A DNA stretch of 64,000 nt from Paenibacillus sp. FSL H8-0079 (lineage in GTDB: Bacteria > Bacillota > Bacilli > Paenibacillales > Paenibacillaceae): positions 1,612,001-1,676,000 of the forward strand of contig NZ_CP150300.1 of the NCBI RefSeq assembly GCF_037991315.1. The letters run 5' to 3'. Of the stretch, positions 18,317-27,201 are shown piece after piece; within the stretch, counting starts at the first letter, position 1, and the number at the start of each line of letters is the position of its first letter. The notes below the pieces were generated by a model that ran no database searches, was not told where the DNA came from, and saw nothing but the letters and a program-made list of their open reading frames with translations. Both the position numbers and the translations under genes were made by a program.

Positions 18317-18634
18317 ATGTCACAATTCGATCAAGTCAGTGTAGTGAAAGAGGCCAACATTTATTATGATGGTCAGGTAACCAGCAGAACGGTTATTTTG
18401 GGGGATGGCAGCAAAGTGACTCTGGGCATCATGCTTCCAGGCAGTTATGAATTCGGTACGGATTCCCGTGAAATTATGGAGATTCTGTCCGGAGATCTGA
18501 AAGTATTGCTTCCCGGAGCAGAAGAGTGGCAAGAGATTCAAGGTCAAGCTACGTTCCACGTGCCTGCCGAATCCAAATTCAAACTGGAGATACGCAGCGT
18601 TACTGACTACGTCTGCTCGTACCCGGCGGAATAA
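18317..18634 (+). CDS. ppnP: pyrimidine/purine nucleoside phosphorylase
   Basis: 105 residues from ATG 18317, nine bases after AGGGGAG. This is a single small beta-barrel (cupin-like) domain of the YaiE/PpnP family, which splits several nucleosides with phosphate to ribose-1-phosphate and base. Matching blocks are 'YFDGQV'-type start ('IYYDGQVTSRTV'), 'LGIMLPGSYEFGT', 'EIMEILSGDLKVLLPG', 'FHVPAESKFKLE' and the C-terminal 'DYVCSYPAE'. It is framed by its own terminator. Confidence 0.9.
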   Translation: MSQFDQVSVVKEANIYYDGQVTSRTVILGDGSKVTLGIMLPGSYEFGTDSREIMEILSGDLKVLLPGAEEWQEIQGQATFHVPAESKFKLEIRSVTDYVCSYPAE

Positions 18635-18640
18635 CATAAG

Positions 18641-18686
18641 AAGGGTAAGCAGAACCGCAACCCGCGGATTCGGTTTACCCTTTTTG
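18641..18686 (+). terminator. intrinsic terminator after ppnP
   Basis: GGGTAA...ACCG pairs with CGGTTTACCC across a GC-rich loop, followed by TTTTT at 18681-18685. Confidence 0.85.
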
Positions 18687-18819
18687 CTTCTTGAATTCTA
18701 ACGACAAAGTTCGAGTTGCAAGCTTGTCAGCCCCGTGGATTTGAAGTATCCTTAAGGCAAGTTGTTTAGAATGGAATACGCGGAAATAATATAACCGAAA
18801 TCAGGAGGTTTTTGAGATC

Positions 18820-20175
18820 ATGGCAAAAAAAGTGACATTTGACTATAGCACGGCATTGCAATTTGTAAATCAACACGAAGTGGATTATTTCGCAGAACCG
18901 ATTCGTCTGGCTCACGAGCAGCTTCACAACGGAACAGGAACAGGCTCCGATTATCTGGGCTGGATTGACCTGCCAACGGCTTATGACAAAGAAGAGTTCG
19001 CACGCATTCAAAAAGCAGCTGCCAAAATCCAAAGCGACTCCGAAGTACTGATCGTTATCGGTATCGGTGGATCATACCTGGGTGCACGTGCAGCGATTGA
19101 AATGCTGACTCACTCTTTCTATAACAATCTGCCAAAAGACAAACGCAAAACGCCTGAAATCTATTTTGCAGGAAACAATATCAGCTCCACATATGTAACT
19201 CACTTGCTGGATCTGGTTGAAGGCAAAGATTTCTCCGTTAACGTCATCTCCAAATCCGGTACAACAACAGAGCCGGCAATTGCTTTCCGTATCTTCCGTG
19301 CAGCACTGGAAGAGAAATATGGTAAAGAAGAAGCACGCAAACGCATCTATGCTACAACAGACAAAGCGCGCGGTGCACTGAAAGAACTGGCGAATGCTGA
19401 AGGATACGAGTCTTTCATTATCCCGGATGATGTTGGTGGACGTTACTCCGTTCTGACGGCTGTAGGTTTGCTGCCAATCGCAGCAGCTGGTATCAGCATC
19501 GAAGAAATGATGCAAGGTGCGGCTGACGCATCCAAGGAATACAGCAACCCGAACGTAGCTGAGAACGAAGCATATCAATATGCAGCTGTTCGTAACGCTT
19601 TGTATCGCAAAGGCAAAGGCACTGAGATTCTTGTAAACTATGAGCCATCCTTGCACTTTGTATCCGAGTGGTGGAAACAATTGTTCGGAGAGAGCGAAGG
19701 TAAAGACTACAAAGGGATCTATCCTGCATCTGTTGATTTCTCCACAGACTTGCACTCCATGGGTCAATTCATCCAAGAAGGTAGCCGGAATATCTTCGAA
19801 ACTGTTATTCAGGTTACTGAAGTTGCGGAGCATATTTCAATCAAATCGGATCCGGACGATCTGGACGGTTTGAACTTCCTTGAAGGCAAAACCATGGACT
19901 TTGTTAACAAAAAAGCGTTCCAAGGAACACTGCTTGCACATACGGATGGTCAAGTACCAAACCTGATTGTGAACATTCCAGATATGACTCCATATTCTTT
20001 CGGATATCTGGTATACTTCTTTGAAAAAGCATGCGGCATCAGTGGCTACCTGCTGGGCGTCAATCCATTTGACCAACCAGGTGTGGAAGCTTACAAGAAA
20101 AATATGTTCGCATTGCTGGGCAAACCAGGCTTTGAAGAAGAGAAAGCAGCGCTCGAAGCGAGACTTTCCGAATAA
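18820..20175 (+). CDS. pgi: glucose-6-phosphate isomerase
   Basis: Interconverts glucose-6-phosphate and fructose-6-phosphate in glycolysis. 451 residues, the short Bacillus-type form. Signature stretches are '[14 protein letters not shown]' near residue 75, '[17 protein letters not shown]' (phosphate-binding Ser/Thr loop), '[16 protein letters not shown]' and the C-terminal '[10 protein letters not shown]' with the active-site lysine. ATG 18820 follows AGGAGG. Codon bias is high, as in tkt. A TTTAGA/TAATAT pair (18765-18792) may be its promoter. Confidence 0.97.
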   Translation: MAKKVTFDYSTALQFVNQHEVDYFAEPIRLAHEQLHNGTGTGSDYLGWIDLPTAYDKEEFARIQKAAAKIQSDSEVLIVIGIGGSYLGARAAIEMLTHSFYNNLPKDKRKTPEIYFAGNNISSTYVTHLLDLVEGKDFSVNVISKSGTTTEPAIAFRIFRAALEEKYGKEEARKRIYATTDKARGALKELANAEGYESFIIPDDVGGRYSVLTAVGLLPIAAAGISIEEMMQGAADASKEYSNPNVAENEAYQYAAVRNALYRKGKGTEILVNYEPSLHFVSEWWKQLFGESEGKDYKGIYPASVDFSTDLHSMGQFIQEGSRNIFETVIQVTEVAEHISIKSDPDDLDGLNFLEGKTMDFVNKKAFQGTLLAHTDGQVPNLIVNIPDMTPYSFGYLVYFFEKACGISGYLLGVNPFDQPGVEAYKKNMFALLGKPGFEEEKAALEARLSE

Positions 20176-20272
20176 TTCATCGGTCTGCTCATATAGTTAA
20201 ATAAAGTAATGTAAATCTATCGGGGAATCACTGTTCGTGTAAGATGCAGTGTTCCCGGATGTAGATAACCAG

Positions 20273-20310
20273 GGCAGTTCGTCCGCGTTCGCGCGGGGAA
20301 CTGCTTTCTT
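20273..20310 (+). terminator. intrinsic terminator after pgi
   Basis: GCAGTTC with inner CCGCG (20274-20286) pairs with CGCGG and GAACTGC (to 20304); a short T-rich tail TTTCTT follows. Another hairpin, GGGAATCACTG with CAGTGTTCCC, lies just upstream at 20222-20256. Confidence 0.7.
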
Positions 20311-20368
20311 GTAAAATGGATTAAATGGAAAATTGGACTCAGGAAAAGGTCAGAAAGTTGGATTTGGG

Positions 20369-21001
20369 ATGATTGAACGTTATCGCACGGTTCGAGGACC
20401 GGGCAATCTGGAAATTGTAATCAAGAAGTCGCGATTTATCGGTCATATTATGCCGGTCACGACAGAGGAAGAGGCTGTTGCCTTTATCGATGAGATCAAG
20501 AAAAAACATTGGAATGCGACTCACAACTGCTCTGCGTACATGATTGGGGAGCGGGATGAGATCCAGAAGCAATCCGATGACGGGGAACCAAGCGGAACAG
20601 CAGGGAAACCCATTCTTGAAGTGATCAAAAATCAGAAATTGAAAAATGTAGCAATTGTGGTTACGCGATACTTCGGGGGAATTATGCTTGGAGCTGGTGG
20701 GTTAATTCGCGCTTATACGGATGGAGCTGTAGCAGCCATTGAAGCCGGAGAAGCCATTACCAACGTGCTGCATCGTGAAGTGTTTGTTGAACTGGATTAT
20801 ACGTGGCTGGGTAAAGTGGAAAATGAGTTAAGGAGCCGGGAAGTCCGTACAGGTGAAACTGGATTCACCGATAAGGTTACGTTGACTTGTCTTCCGCCGG
20901 ATAGTGAAACCGAGGCTTTTGTAGCCTGGATCACGGATTTGACGCAAGGGCAATCCCGGATCACGGAGGGACAGCGGCTTTATTTTATTGAAGGGGAATA
21001 A
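20369..21001 (+). CDS. yigZ: YigZ/IMPACT family protein
   Basis: 210 residues if started at ATG 20369, giving 'MIERYRTVRGPG', the usual start of the family. The ribosome-binding site there is weak, and a TTG at 20333 also lies in frame. Conserved blocks are 'KKSRFIGHIMPV', 'NCSAYMIGE', 'SDDGEPSGTAGKPI' and 'VTRYFGGIMLGAGGLIRAY'. The N-terminal UPF0029 domain is shared with eukaryotic IMPACT; the C-terminal part resembles EF-G domain folds. Biochemical role is unsettled. Confidence 0.9.
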   Translation: MIERYRTVRGPGNLEIVIKKSRFIGHIMPVTTEEEAVAFIDEIKKKHWNATHNCSAYMIGERDEIQKQSDDGEPSGTAGKPILEVIKNQKLKNVAIVVTRYFGGIMLGAGGLIRAYTDGAVAAIEAGEAITNVLHREVFVELDYTWLGKVENELRSREVRTGETGFTDKVTLTCLPPDSETEAFVAWITDLTQGQSRITEGQRLYFIEGE

Positions 21002-21006
21002 AATAT

Positions 21007-21609
21007 ATGGCTAGAAGAGCAGTCGAACAGGAGTTGTCGAGGGAGCGGATACTGGAGGCGGCGAGGCACCTTTTTATTACCAAAGGATACCGCGCCATTT
21101 CGATGCGAAGCATCGGCCAGCATCTGGGCTATAGTCATGGGTCGCTGTATTATCACTTTAAGGAAAAGGCAGAGCTGTTCTATGCCATCGTGGTTGAAGA
21201 TTTCAATCATCTGGGGCATTTGCTGCTGCAAGCCATGGTCAGGCCGGTTCGTGATGATGTGAGCAAGGTAGAGCACATTATGATGGAGTTTATTCGCTTT
21301 GGTCTGGAGAATCCATACCAATACGAAATTATGTTTATGATCAGGGACGAAGAACTGTTGTCTTATTGTCGTACCGAACAGGGACGTTGCTTTGAATTGT
21401 TTGCATCGATTATAAGGCAGTATATGAATGAAGAGAACTGTACGGAAGAGGATATTCAAAGGGTACCGCGTACGCTATTTTTGGCTATGCACGGATTCAT
21501 TTCTTATTACATTCAGGACCGTTTAACGTTTGTGGAGATTGAATCGTCTGCGCTGTCTCATGTCAAAGTGCTGTGCCGCAATCTGGGTCAGCAGCCTGGC
21601 GTCCAATAA
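21007..21609 (+). CDS. TetR/AcrR-family transcriptional regulator
   Basis: 200 residues, ATG 21007, with an AAGGGG site inside the end of yigZ (the genes are 5 bases apart, so co-transcribed). Residues ~10-60 form the TetR helix-turn-helix: 'RILEAARHLFITKGYRAIS' then 'IGQHLGYSHGSLYYHFKEK'. The C-terminal ligand domain is all-helical and not recognisable by ligand. Its target is unknown; the neighbouring yigZ gives little hint. Confidence 0.88.
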   Translation: MARRAVEQELSRERILEAARHLFITKGYRAISMRSIGQHLGYSHGSLYYHFKEKAELFYAIVVEDFNHLGHLLLQAMVRPVRDDVSKVEHIMMEFIRFGLENPYQYEIMFMIRDEELLSYCRTEQGRCFELFASIIRQYMNEENCTEEDIQRVPRTLFLAMHGFISYYIQDRLTFVEIESSALSHVKVLCRNLGQQPGVQ

Positions 21610-21711
21610 TGGCGCTATTGTTGCACCCCTACACTTCAGGGCGGTGATTTGTCATAACTTTAATTCTTTATAACGTTGTCTCGCGAAAGTTAGTATGCTC
21701 CAAAGACCAAG

Positions 21712-21757
21712 TCAGGCGGCTCCGACCCGAAATGAGGGTGGACCGCCTGTTTGTGTT
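21712..21757. terminator. hairpin between convergent genes
   Basis: CAGGCGG...ACCC pairs with GGGT...CCGCCTG around a GAAATGA loop; a TTTGTGTTT tail follows. It lies between the TetR gene and the convergent yjbQ gene. The T run is imperfect. Confidence 0.6.
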
Positions 21758-21799
21758 TGCAAAAATGAATGAGTTGGTGGCAGGTCTGTTGGGCCGAAT

Positions 21800-22201
21800 C
21801 TAACCTTCCATGATTTTGAGAAAGTACTCTCGCTCACGTGGTCCATCGAATTCGCAAAAGTAAATGCCCTGCCATCGGCCAAGCAGCAGTCTGCCTTCAT
21901 GAATAATCACCGTCTGTGATGGCCCCGTTGTGATCGATTTCAGGTGAGAGGCTGTATTGCCTTCGGCATGTCGATACTCGGGATGCTCCCAAGGGTACAC
22001 TTCGTCCAGGCGCAACAATACATCGTGTTTCACATCCGGATCTGCATTTTCGTTGATGGCAATACCCGCCGTTGTATGTGGACAGTAGATGAGCACAGTC
22101 CCATTCTGCACGCCGCTACTTTGGACAACCTGCTTCACGTCCCGTGTGATATCTTTCATTTCATCTCGTGTGGAAGTGGATATATTCTTCGTATATAACA
22201 T
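21800..22201 (-). CDS. yjbQ: YjbQ family (UPF0047) protein
   Basis: 133 residues, ATG at 22201 behind AAGGAGTG. One-domain beta protein with the UPF0047 signature: 'IYCPHTTAGIAINENADPDV', 'YRHAEGNTASHLKS' and 'LLLGRWQGIYFCEFDGPR'. The conserved His, Asn and Asp residues form a metal-bound site. Homologues have weak thiamine-phosphate synthase activity in vivo, but the true role is unclear. It stands alone and diverges from the sulfate operon. Confidence 0.92.
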   Translation of the reverse strand: MLYTKNISTSTRDEMKDITRDVKQVVQSSGVQNGTVLIYCPHTTAGIAINENADPDVKHDVLLRLDEVYPWEHPEYRHAEGNTASHLKSITTGPSQTVIIHEGRLLLGRWQGIYFCEFDGPREREYFLKIMEG

Positions 22202-22382
22202 ATTAAATCACTCCTTAGGATCTCATTTCTTACCCTCGATTGTACCTTAACCACTACATACCAAACAAACCACATATGACGCTGATTATGGGAATGGCAC
22301 AATAACGGAGAAGACAGAAATAACCTGAAGAGATTTTTATTAATCGATCTCATATGTGGCCTAATTATATTCAATAAAAGCA

Positions 22383-22463
22383 TTGACGATTAGCACTGCA
22401 AACTGGTAAAGTATCAGAAAAGCAAAACCAAGTAGACTAATGGGAATAATATTAAAGTAATAT
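22383..22463 (+). promoter_or_regulatory. candidate promoter and operator of the sulfate operon
   Basis: TTGACG (22383-22388), an 18-base spacer ending in TGG, and TAAAGT (22407-22412) form a promoter with an extended -10. Downstream, ATATTA-AAG-TAATAT (22449-22463) is a small inverted repeat placed where a repressor could bind. The ~130-base leader also has a CCGG...CCGG hairpin near the start codon. The rest of the 345-base gap (22202-22546) shows nothing definite. No riboswitch was recognised. Confidence 0.45.
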
Positions 22464-22546
22464 AATCCAACTTAGGAAAAATGTCGTATCGAAGCAGGGA
22501 GACTGCCGACCGGAACTAAAGCCGGAGGCTGGGAGGGAACGCAGCA

Positions 22547-23362
22547 ATGAATACCGTTCTTCGTCATAAGGGATGGACTTGGGGATTTCGCAGTACCGTA
22601 TTGTTATATTTTATCGTACTTATTGTACTTCCAATCATCGGTGTGTACGTCAATTCCTTCTCCGAAGGATGGAGCAACTTTGTTCAGAGCATTACGGACC
22701 CGATCGCGTGGAAAGCCGTACTGCTGACCATTCGGCTGGCGGTGATTGCAACGCTGATTAATGTGGTTCTTGGCACGATGATCGCATGGGTGTTGACAAG
22801 GTATCGCTTTGTGGGCCGATCGTTTCTCAACAGTCTGGTCGATCTTCCGTTTGCACTGCCAACCGCAGTGGGCGGCTTAATGATTATGCTGCTCTTGGGT
22901 CCGGTCAGTGCCATCGGGAAACTGGCAGAATCCATGGGATTCGAGATAGTGTTTCACCAGCCCGCAATTGTTATCGCGATGACCTTTGTCACATTTCCAT
23001 TTGTGATCCGTGCGGTGCAGCCTTTACTGGAAGAGATTGATCCTTCCGAGGAAGAGGCCTCGTACACGATGGGTGCTTCCAAGGCTCGCACGTTCATGCA
23101 GGTTATTCTGCCTTCCATGGCACCTGGCATGATCAGTGGGGGGATGTTGGCTTTCTCCAGAGGACTCGCTGAATTCGGGGCTGTTGTGCTGGTGGCTGGT
23201 AACATTCCGGGAAGAACACTGACCGCTTCCGTATTTATCTACGGGGAGATTGAAAGTGATAATCCAACTGGGGCAGCTGCTGTATCCGTGTTGCTCCTGA
23301 CGCTCTCTTTCCTGATCCTCTGGCTGATCAATCTGGTGCAGATGCGGGGGAGAAGACGATGA
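22547..23362 (+). CDS. cysT: sulfate ABC transporter permease CysT
   Basis: 271 residues, ATG 22547 after GGAGGGAAC. Six membrane spans; the binding-protein-dependent permease loop 'EEIDPSEEEASYTMGASKARTFMQ' has the EAA motif that contacts the ATPase. 'DLPFALPTAVGGLMIMLLLG' is typical of CysT/ModB-type permeases. First gene of a four-gene importer operon for sulfate or thiosulfate. Its stop overlaps the cysW start (ATGA). Confidence 0.92.
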   Translation: MNTVLRHKGWTWGFRSTVLLYFIVLIVLPIIGVYVNSFSEGWSNFVQSITDPIAWKAVLLTIRLAVIATLINVVLGTMIAWVLTRYRFVGRSFLNSLVDLPFALPTAVGGLMIMLLLGPVSAIGKLAESMGFEIVFHQPAIVIAMTFVTFPFVIRAVQPLLEEIDPSEEEASYTMGASKARTFMQVILPSMAPGMISGGMLAFSRGLAEFGAVVLVAGNIPGRTLTASVFIYGEIESDNPTGAAAVSVLLLTLSFLILWLINLVQMRGRRR

Positions 23363-24156
23363 GACGACTCTTAATCGGACTGACGTTTGCGGTATTTATT
23401 GTACTGCTGATCATCCCGCTCGGACGCATTTTTATTGGCGCATTTGAAGACGGGGCAGGCGGATTCCTGAAAGGGTTAATGCGCCCTGAGGCGCTACACG
23501 CCTTGATGATGACCGGACTGGTGGTTCTGGTGGTCACCCTGTTAAATACATTATTTGGCATCATGATGGCCCTGTATCTGGTACGTGCCGGGTGGCTGAG
23601 TGAACGGGTGAGAGGGCTGTTGAACAGCATTGTAGACCTGCCTTATGCCGTATCTCCTGTCATTGGCGGCTTGATGATTGTGTTGATGTTGGGACCTAAC
23701 AGCATTATGGGCGCTTTTTTTGAAGGAATCGGATTCAATGTGGTCTATGCCTTCCCAGGTATGGTGATCGCAACGTTATTTGTTACCTTTCCACTGATGG
23801 TCAGAGAGGTTATGCCTGTTCTGCAGGAACTCGGTTCACAGCAAGAGGAGGCAGCATCTACCCTTGGCGCCTACGGCTGGAGAACGTTCTGGAGTGTGAC
23901 CTGGCCTTCGATCCGCTGGGCGGTGGTGTACGGTCTTGTCTTGACGGTTGCGCGCTCGCTCGGGGAATTCGGTGCAGTGCTGGTCGTATCCGGTAATATT
24001 ATGAACAAAACGCAGACAGCAACAACGCTGGTCTATCAGGATGTTGAGAATTTTAATGTTGCTGCCGCAAATGGTGTGGCATTGGTGCTGGTCACCTTCT
24101 CCGTCGGGCTACTGCTCATGATGGAATGGGCCAAGAAGCGAAAGGAAGTGCATTGA
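23359..24156 (+). CDS. cysW: sulfate ABC transporter permease CysW
   Basis: 265 residues, second permease subunit. It overlaps cysT by 4 bases and ends one base before cysA. The EAA loop 'QELGSQQEEAASTLGAYGWRTF' is visible, as is 'ARSLGEFGAVLVVSGNI', a stretch conserved in CysW. It pairs with CysT to form the membrane channel. Confidence 0.92.
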   Translation: MRRLLIGLTFAVFIVLLIIPLGRIFIGAFEDGAGGFLKGLMRPEALHALMMTGLVVLVVTLLNTLFGIMMALYLVRAGWLSERVRGLLNSIVDLPYAVSPVIGGLMIVLMLGPNSIMGAFFEGIGFNVVYAFPGMVIATLFVTFPLMVREVMPVLQELGSQQEEAASTLGAYGWRTFWSVTWPSIRWAVVYGLVLTVARSLGEFGAVLVVSGNIMNKTQTATTLVYQDVENFNVAAANGVALVLVTFSVGLLLMMEWAKKRKEVH

Positions 24157-24157
24157 T

Positions 24158-25222
24158 ATGCATGTAGAAGTCCGTGATCTGAACAAACATTTCGGTGATT
24201 TTCATGCGGTAAAAGATGTCTCATTCGATATTGCCAAAGGCCATCTGATCGGTCTGCTTGGACCCAGCGGAGGCGGAAAAACGTCCATTCTGCGTATGCT
24301 TGCGGGTCTGGAGAATCCGGGTTCTGGAGAGATTCGCTTTCACGGAAAAGTGGTGAATCATCTGCCTCCACAGGAGCGGGGGATCGGATTTGTATTCCAG
24401 AACTATGCCTTGTTCAAACATATGACGGTATTTGAGAATATTGCTTTTGGACTCAAGGTCAAGAAGACACCGAAAGCCCAGATCCGTGATCGGGTTATGG
24501 AACTCGTTGAATTGACCGGGTTAAAAGGTTTCGAACAGCGCTATCCACATCAGTTGTCTGGTGGGCAGCGTCAACGTGTTGCTTTTGCCAGAGCACTTGC
24601 CCCTGAACCGCAGCTGTTATTGCTGGATGAACCGTTCGCGGCCATTGATGCGAAGATCCGTCAGGAACTGCGTTCATGGTTACGTGAGTTGATTGAGCGA
24701 GTGGGAATTACTTCGATATTTGTAACGCATGACCAGGATGAAGCGATTGAAGTGGCAGACGAAATTATGATTATCAGTCAGGGTCGTCTGGAACAGAAGG
24801 GCACACCTTGGGATATTTACAAAAACCCGCAGACACCTTTTGTCGCTACATTTATCGGGGAGTCTACGGTTGTGGAGGATGCTTCGCAGCTGAAAGGATT
24901 CGAACATGCGGTTGAGGGTGAAGGTACACGAGCGCTGATCCGACCAGAGTATATTGAGATCGGTTTGAAAAACGAGTTTACCATGTTGTCTGCAACAGAA
25001 AAAGGTACAGTCAAACATCTTCATTTCCGCGGCAGTGAATGGATGGTAGAGGTGGAAGTACAGGGTCACAAGTTAATCACCTATCGTTCCCTGGAGAAAA
25101 CGACATTGGAGATCGGTCAACAGATTAGAGTCCTTGTACACCGTGCATACTTGTTCAATGATTCCAACAGTTGGGTGGTTGAGAACCGACTGAAGGAAGA
25201 TCCGATGCCGGTGATGATTTAG
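24158..25222 (+). CDS. cysA: sulfate ABC transporter ATPase CysA
   Basis: 354 residues, starting one base after cysW. Walker A 'GPSGGGKTS' near residue 35, signature 'LSGGQRQRVAFARAL', Walker B 'LLLLDEPFAAID' and the switch His 'FVTHDQDEA' are all present. A TOBE-like regulatory domain covers the C-terminal ~110 residues, as in CysA/MalK-type importer ATPases. It supplies energy to CysTW. Confidence 0.93.
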   Translation: MHVEVRDLNKHFGDFHAVKDVSFDIAKGHLIGLLGPSGGGKTSILRMLAGLENPGSGEIRFHGKVVNHLPPQERGIGFVFQNYALFKHMTVFENIAFGLKVKKTPKAQIRDRVMELVELTGLKGFEQRYPHQLSGGQRQRVAFARALAPEPQLLLLDEPFAAIDAKIRQELRSWLRELIERVGITSIFVTHDQDEAIEVADEIMIISQGRLEQKGTPWDIYKNPQTPFVATFIGESTVVEDASQLKGFEHAVEGEGTRALIRPEYIEIGLKNEFTMLSATEKGTVKHLHFRGSEWMVEVEVQGHKLITYRSLEKTTLEIGQQIRVLVHRAYLFNDSNSWVVENRLKEDPMPVMI

Positions 25223-25247
25223 ATCGAGTGACAGAAAGGGGCTGCCC

Positions 25248-26312
25248 ATGCAGACGAGGAAGAAGAAAGTCATACTCTTATATGTTGCCCTCATGCTTCT
25301 GCTCGTCTGCATGACCGCTGGATGCAGCAAGCAGGAGGAGTCAAGCGAACAGAACGAGCCCACTGGTAACGATTCGTCCAATACGCTGGTGATCGGTGCT
25401 TATAGTGTAGCGAAAGACGCTGTAGGTGAGTTGCTACCCAAGTTCCAGGAGGAGTGGAAGGCGAAGACTGGGCAGACAATTAACTTCCAGGAATCCTATG
25501 AAGCTTCGGGTACACAGGCAAGAGCCATCGTTGGTGGATTCGAGGCTGATGTGGCCCTGCTCGCGATGGAGAGCGATATCGATAAGCTGGTCAAAGCCGA
25601 CTTGGTTAGCTCCGATTGGAAACAGACCCCTAATGAAGGCATGATTACTCGTTCAATTGTTGTTCTGGGAACAAGAGCAGGTAACCCGCTGGGGATTCGT
25701 GATTTTCAGGATTTAACCAAGCCGGGAGTGAAGGTACTGTACCCCAATCCAAAGACATCCGGGGGCGCACAATGGGATATTAATGCCATCTACGGTGCCG
25801 GATTGAAACTGTCGGAGGAGCAAGAGGGTAAGAAAGACCCTGCCGCAGCCAAGGCTTTTCTCGAACAGGTACATCGCAACGTTGAATCATTGGACAAGAG
25901 TGGTCGCTCTTCGATGGCGGCATTCGAGTATGGTGTTGGTGATGTCATCGTCACGTATGAAAATGAATTGCTTGCCCGGATCGCCAAAGGTGTAGATTAT
26001 GACATCGTCGTTCCGAAGAATACAATCCTGATTGAGAACCCGGCAGTCGTGGTGAATAAATATGCTGACAAACACGGGAATCGTGAACTGGCGGAAGCCT
26101 TTGTCGCCTATCTGCGTACACCAGATGCACAGCGTATTTTTGCCAAGCATGGTTTTCGTTCAGTAGATCCGGATGTATTTGCACAGACGGAGTCCACATT
26201 CCCAACGCCCGAAGGTCTGTTTGATATCACCTATCTGGGTGGATGGGATGAGGTACGCAGTACGTTGTACTCCAAACGCGGGGTGTGGTATCAGGTGCTC
26301 GCGGGAATATGA
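25248..26312 (+). CDS. sulfate-binding lipoprotein of the ABC importer
   Basis: 354 residues with a lipoprotein signal peptide ending in 'CMTAGCSKQ'. The mature protein is a type II periplasmic-binding fold. 'YEASGTQARAIVGGFEADV' and 'NPKTSGGAQWDINAIYG' match the two signature regions of prokaryotic sulfate-binding proteins (Sbp/CysP). Being last in the operon, 25 bases after cysA, is a common Firmicute order. Thiosulfate versus sulfate preference cannot be told. Confidence 0.92.
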   Translation: MQTRKKKVILLYVALMLLLVCMTAGCSKQEESSEQNEPTGNDSSNTLVIGAYSVAKDAVGELLPKFQEEWKAKTGQTINFQESYEASGTQARAIVGGFEADVALLAMESDIDKLVKADLVSSDWKQTPNEGMITRSIVVLGTRAGNPLGIRDFQDLTKPGVKVLYPNPKTSGGAQWDINAIYGAGLKLSEEQEGKKDPAAAKAFLEQVHRNVESLDKSGRSSMAAFEYGVGDVIVTYENELLARIAKGVDYDIVVPKNTILIENPAVVVNKYADKHGNRELAEAFVAYLRTPDAQRIFAKHGFRSVDPDVFAQTESTFPTPEGLFDITYLGGWDEVRSTLYSKRGVWYQVLAGI

Positions 26313-26362
26313 TATGAGTATTGTTGATGCAATCGAATAGGTAGCCGAGCGTGTTGATACTA

Positions 26363-26400
26363 AACCTTCATTTCAATGGAAGTAGAGATGGAGGTTTTTT
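26363..26400 (+). terminator. intrinsic terminator of the sulfate operon
   Basis: AACCTTCAT (26363-26371) pairs with ATGGAGGTT (26388-26396, one mismatch) and is followed by a T run to 26400. It is 50 bases after the last transporter gene. Confidence 0.75.
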
Positions 26401-26470
26401 ACTGCCAAAAGGTTATAATAGAGGTATACTGAATCATGATTGTTACATAGTGCAGGAAGGTGTGAGTTGG

Positions 26471-26917
26471 ATGAGTTCAGAGATCAAATTATCCCAAAGT
26501 ACAGCGATTCGACTGGAGCAGGCCCGTGGTAAGGGGATGCCTGAGGAAGAACTTTTAAAAGCTATTCAAGCGAAAGACGTTTCCGCTTTTGACGAAGTGT
26601 CTGAAGAGGAATACAGATATAACGAATTTTTCTCGTATGCGGACGAGCATGGTGAGAATCTGGAGGCAGCAGTGAAAGACGGGTACCGGATTACCTTTAA
26701 CACGCGTGGTGGACTGGGAATCTGGTTGGAGAAGGCCTTTAAGGTGCAACCAGAGAAAGACTTCACAGTGGGTGAAGGAATCGTCACCGGATTACAGTTG
26801 AAACCGGAGCAGGCAGAGGTGCTGGCGGAGCGACTTGCGTCAAACTGGGTCATTACAGACTCGAAGGATGTACCTGGAGGTCAGGAACTGACATTGAAGC
26901 TGCGGGCACTGGTGTAA
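26471..26917 (+). CDS. hypothetical protein
   Basis: 148 residues from ATG 26471, which has AGGAAGGTG 8 bases upstream; the frame is open further back but covers the terminator. Acidic and soluble, with no signal peptide or membrane span. 'AIRLEQARGKGMPEEELLKAIQ' suggests a helical start, and the middle contains 'YRITFNTRGGLGIWLEKAF'. I do not recognise the family. It has coding character (good start, normal composition) and stands between two terminators. Confidence 0.7.
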   Translation: MSSEIKLSQSTAIRLEQARGKGMPEEELLKAIQAKDVSAFDEVSEEEYRYNEFFSYADEHGENLEAAVKDGYRITFNTRGGLGIWLEKAFKVQPEKDFTVGEGIVTGLQLKPEQAEVLAERLASNWVITDSKDVPGGQELTLKLRALV

Positions 26918-26929
26918 TCCCAGCGCTGG

Positions 26930-27143
26930 ATTAATGTGACTTGAATCAATCGGTCATGGCCTGGCAAAAGGTGAAGCCTGATCTTCATGCGGATGACCCA
27001 GCTGTAAGGGGGAGCGCCAGATGTGGATGAGCGCAAGCTCCCGATGGAGCGAAGCATGGAGATGAAGTCTGACGGTGAACGGTCAGACCACAGACTATCC
27101 CGAATTGCAGTGAAAAACTGCAGCGGGATGGTCTTTTTTTTTT
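26930..27143 (+). ncRNA. candidate structured RNA or long 3' UTR
   Basis: A non-coding stretch with several pairings: GTGAAG/CTTCAT (26971-26987), GAGC-GCAA-GCTC with a GNRA tetraloop (27029-27040), an alternative GGGAGC/GCTCCC pairing that competes with it, and GTCTGAC/GTCAGAC (27067-27088). It ends in a strong terminator. The downstream gene has its own promoter after the terminator, so this RNA is either the 3' end of the 26471-26917 transcript or a separate small RNA. It matches no family I know. Confidence 0.4.
27092..27143 (+). terminator. strong intrinsic terminator
   Basis: AGACTATCCCG and TGCAGT pair with ACTGCA and CGGGATGGTCT around a GAAAA loop; a run of ten T follows at 27134-27143. 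Confidence 0.93.
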
Positions 27144-27170
27144 GCAAAAACAGAGGTGGACGATTACAAT
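27142..27170 (+). promoter_or_regulatory. sigma-A promoter of the PhnP-like gene
   Basis: TTGCAA (27142-27147), 17-base spacer, TACAAT (27165-27170). It begins at the end of the preceding terminator's T run and gives a leader of ~25 bases before the TTG start at 27202. Confidence 0.7.
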
Positions 27171-27201
27171 CTACATATCATTAATTCAGGGGGAATGCGG
27201 A

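Noticed and set aside
26930..27090. Resemblance of AGCGCCAGA to the glmS ribozyme core
   Set aside because: Only a short match; the rest of the glmS fold is absent and no glmS gene follows.
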